Below, one piece after another: positions 63,478 to 64,000 of a DNA stretch of 64,000 nt. This DNA comes from CBDAPI01 sp965248635 (GTDB lineage: Bacteria > Acidobacteriota > UBA6911 > RPQK01 > CBDAPI01). How positions within the stretch are numbered: position 1 is the first letter of the stretch; each line of letters opens with the position of its first letter. The DNA lies in NCBI GenBank assembly GCA_965248635.1, contig OZ252114.1, positions 5,084,001-5,148,000 on the forward strand, written 5' to 3'. A program made the position numbers and the translations under genes. The notes below the pieces were generated by a model. That model was given only the letters and a program-made list of their open reading frames with translations, had not been told where the DNA came from and ran no database searches.

Positions 63478-64000
63478 ATGCCTGTTGAACAAGGAATCTG
63501 GCGTATCGATGGGAGCTTGACGCCTCTTGAAACGGCCGGGATGGATCACGAGGACCGACTTGAGGGAATCCTCGATGACGACATCTCGATTGCAGATCCG
63601 GGATGGATGGTGATCGGACGACAGATTCAGACCGACTTTGGATCCTTCATCGATCTTCTGGCCATAGATGCTGACGGGAACCTGATCGTCCTGGAACTGA
63701 AGAGAAGCAAAACACCTCGTGACGTGATCGCGCAGGCACTCGACTATGGCTCCTGGGTCTGCGAACTCGACTCCGTCCGAATCGCTGACATCTTTGAAGA
63801 CTACCAGGGCAGGTATATGCCCGGATTGGAAGTAGTATCCCTCGATGACGCCTTTCGCAAACGGTTTCGGGTTGTAGAGCTGCCCGAAACGCTAAACGAG
63901 TCCCATGAACTAGTTGTTGTTGCTGCCTCTTTAGACGACACCACTGAGCGCATCGTTCGCTACCTGAACGAGCAGCAGGGCGTCGCCATCAATGTCCTCT
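63478..64000 (+). CDS. PD-(D/E)XK nuclease-like protein (NucS/DUF91-like), partial
   Basis: The gene starts at 63478 and is open to the right edge (174 codons). 'FGSFIDLLAIDADGNLIVLE' followed by 'LKRSKTPRDVIAQALDYG' gives the nuclease core Asp59, Glu73 and Lys75, as in NucS/DUF91-type or Endonuclease-like restriction domains. It begins 113 bases after the TIR-like gene on the same strand. Its function could be DNA cleavage in repair or in defence; the missing C-terminal domain would decide. Confidence 0.75.
   Translation, partial: MPVEQGIWRIDGSLTPLETAGMDHEDRLEGILDDDISIADPGWMVIGRQIQTDFGSFIDLLAIDADGNLIVLELKRSKTPRDVIAQALDYGSWVCELDSVRIADIFEDYQGRYMPGLEVVSLDDAFRKRFRVVELPETLNESHELVVVAASLDDTTERIVRYLNEQQGVAINVL

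Overview
The window looks like a chromosomal segment of an Acidobacteriota bacterium or a close relative. The main pointers are a VWFA-related protein of the acidobacterial type (6433-7488), an acidobacterial Omp85/kinase-like gene pair, a tandem ThuA lipoprotein beside a Pirellula/Verrucomicrobium-type haem c protein, and an ECF sigma factor with a small zinc anti-sigma partner. No rRNA or universal marker is present, so this placement is inference.

Layout. 0-15 kb is mostly ordinary chromosome: haem c and ThuA proteins, a J-domain-like membrane protein, a pyruvoyl arginine decarboxylase, an IS110 element, a threonine dehydratase-like enzyme, an AbrB/Doc toxin-antitoxin pair, a sulfatase remnant next to a sialidase-like protein, an SMP-30 protein, a BON protein and an ECF sigma/anti-sigma pair. 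15.6-29.7 kb is a transport region: an Omp85 barrel gene cut by an IS1595-family transposon that carries passenger genes, a secreted kinase-like protein, then an outer-membrane factor, membrane-fusion protein and RND pump, followed by MarR, SDR and a small membrane protein. Most long genes here carry frameshifts. The same 12-bp palindrome lies in front of marR and the SDR gene.

29.8-46 kb is packed with mobile DNA: a MITE-like repeat, terminase remnants, a group II intron cut by an IS21 element, a second IS21 element lying between a nuclease-helicase gene and a seven-unit repeat array, a truncated IS256, an IS3 fragment and an intact IS3. 46-50.8 kb has two homologous excisionase/integrase modules facing a tRNA-Arg gene from both sides, plus phage-type genes and the tail of a cytosine methyltransferase. 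51-55.4 kb holds an amidohydrolase, a broken porin and a DUF481 protein, the last two enclosed by a 52-bp direct repeat. 55.5-64 kb has another IS256, an NmrA-like gene between degenerate repeats, a CPBP protease, a phage-type zinc protein, integrase and intron fragments, and at the end a TIR-like gene followed by a PD-(D/E)XK nuclease, a likely defence-island edge.

The most unusual items are the Mrr-like nuclease/helicase gene with a probable integrase-repeat tail (36.0-42.2 kb), the secreted kinase-like protein paired with an Omp85 barrel (17.8-20.6 kb), the passenger-bearing IS1595 with exact ends, the structured RNA leaders of two transposase genes, and the twin integrase modules at tRNA-Arg. 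All assignments come from reading the sequence; no database search was run.
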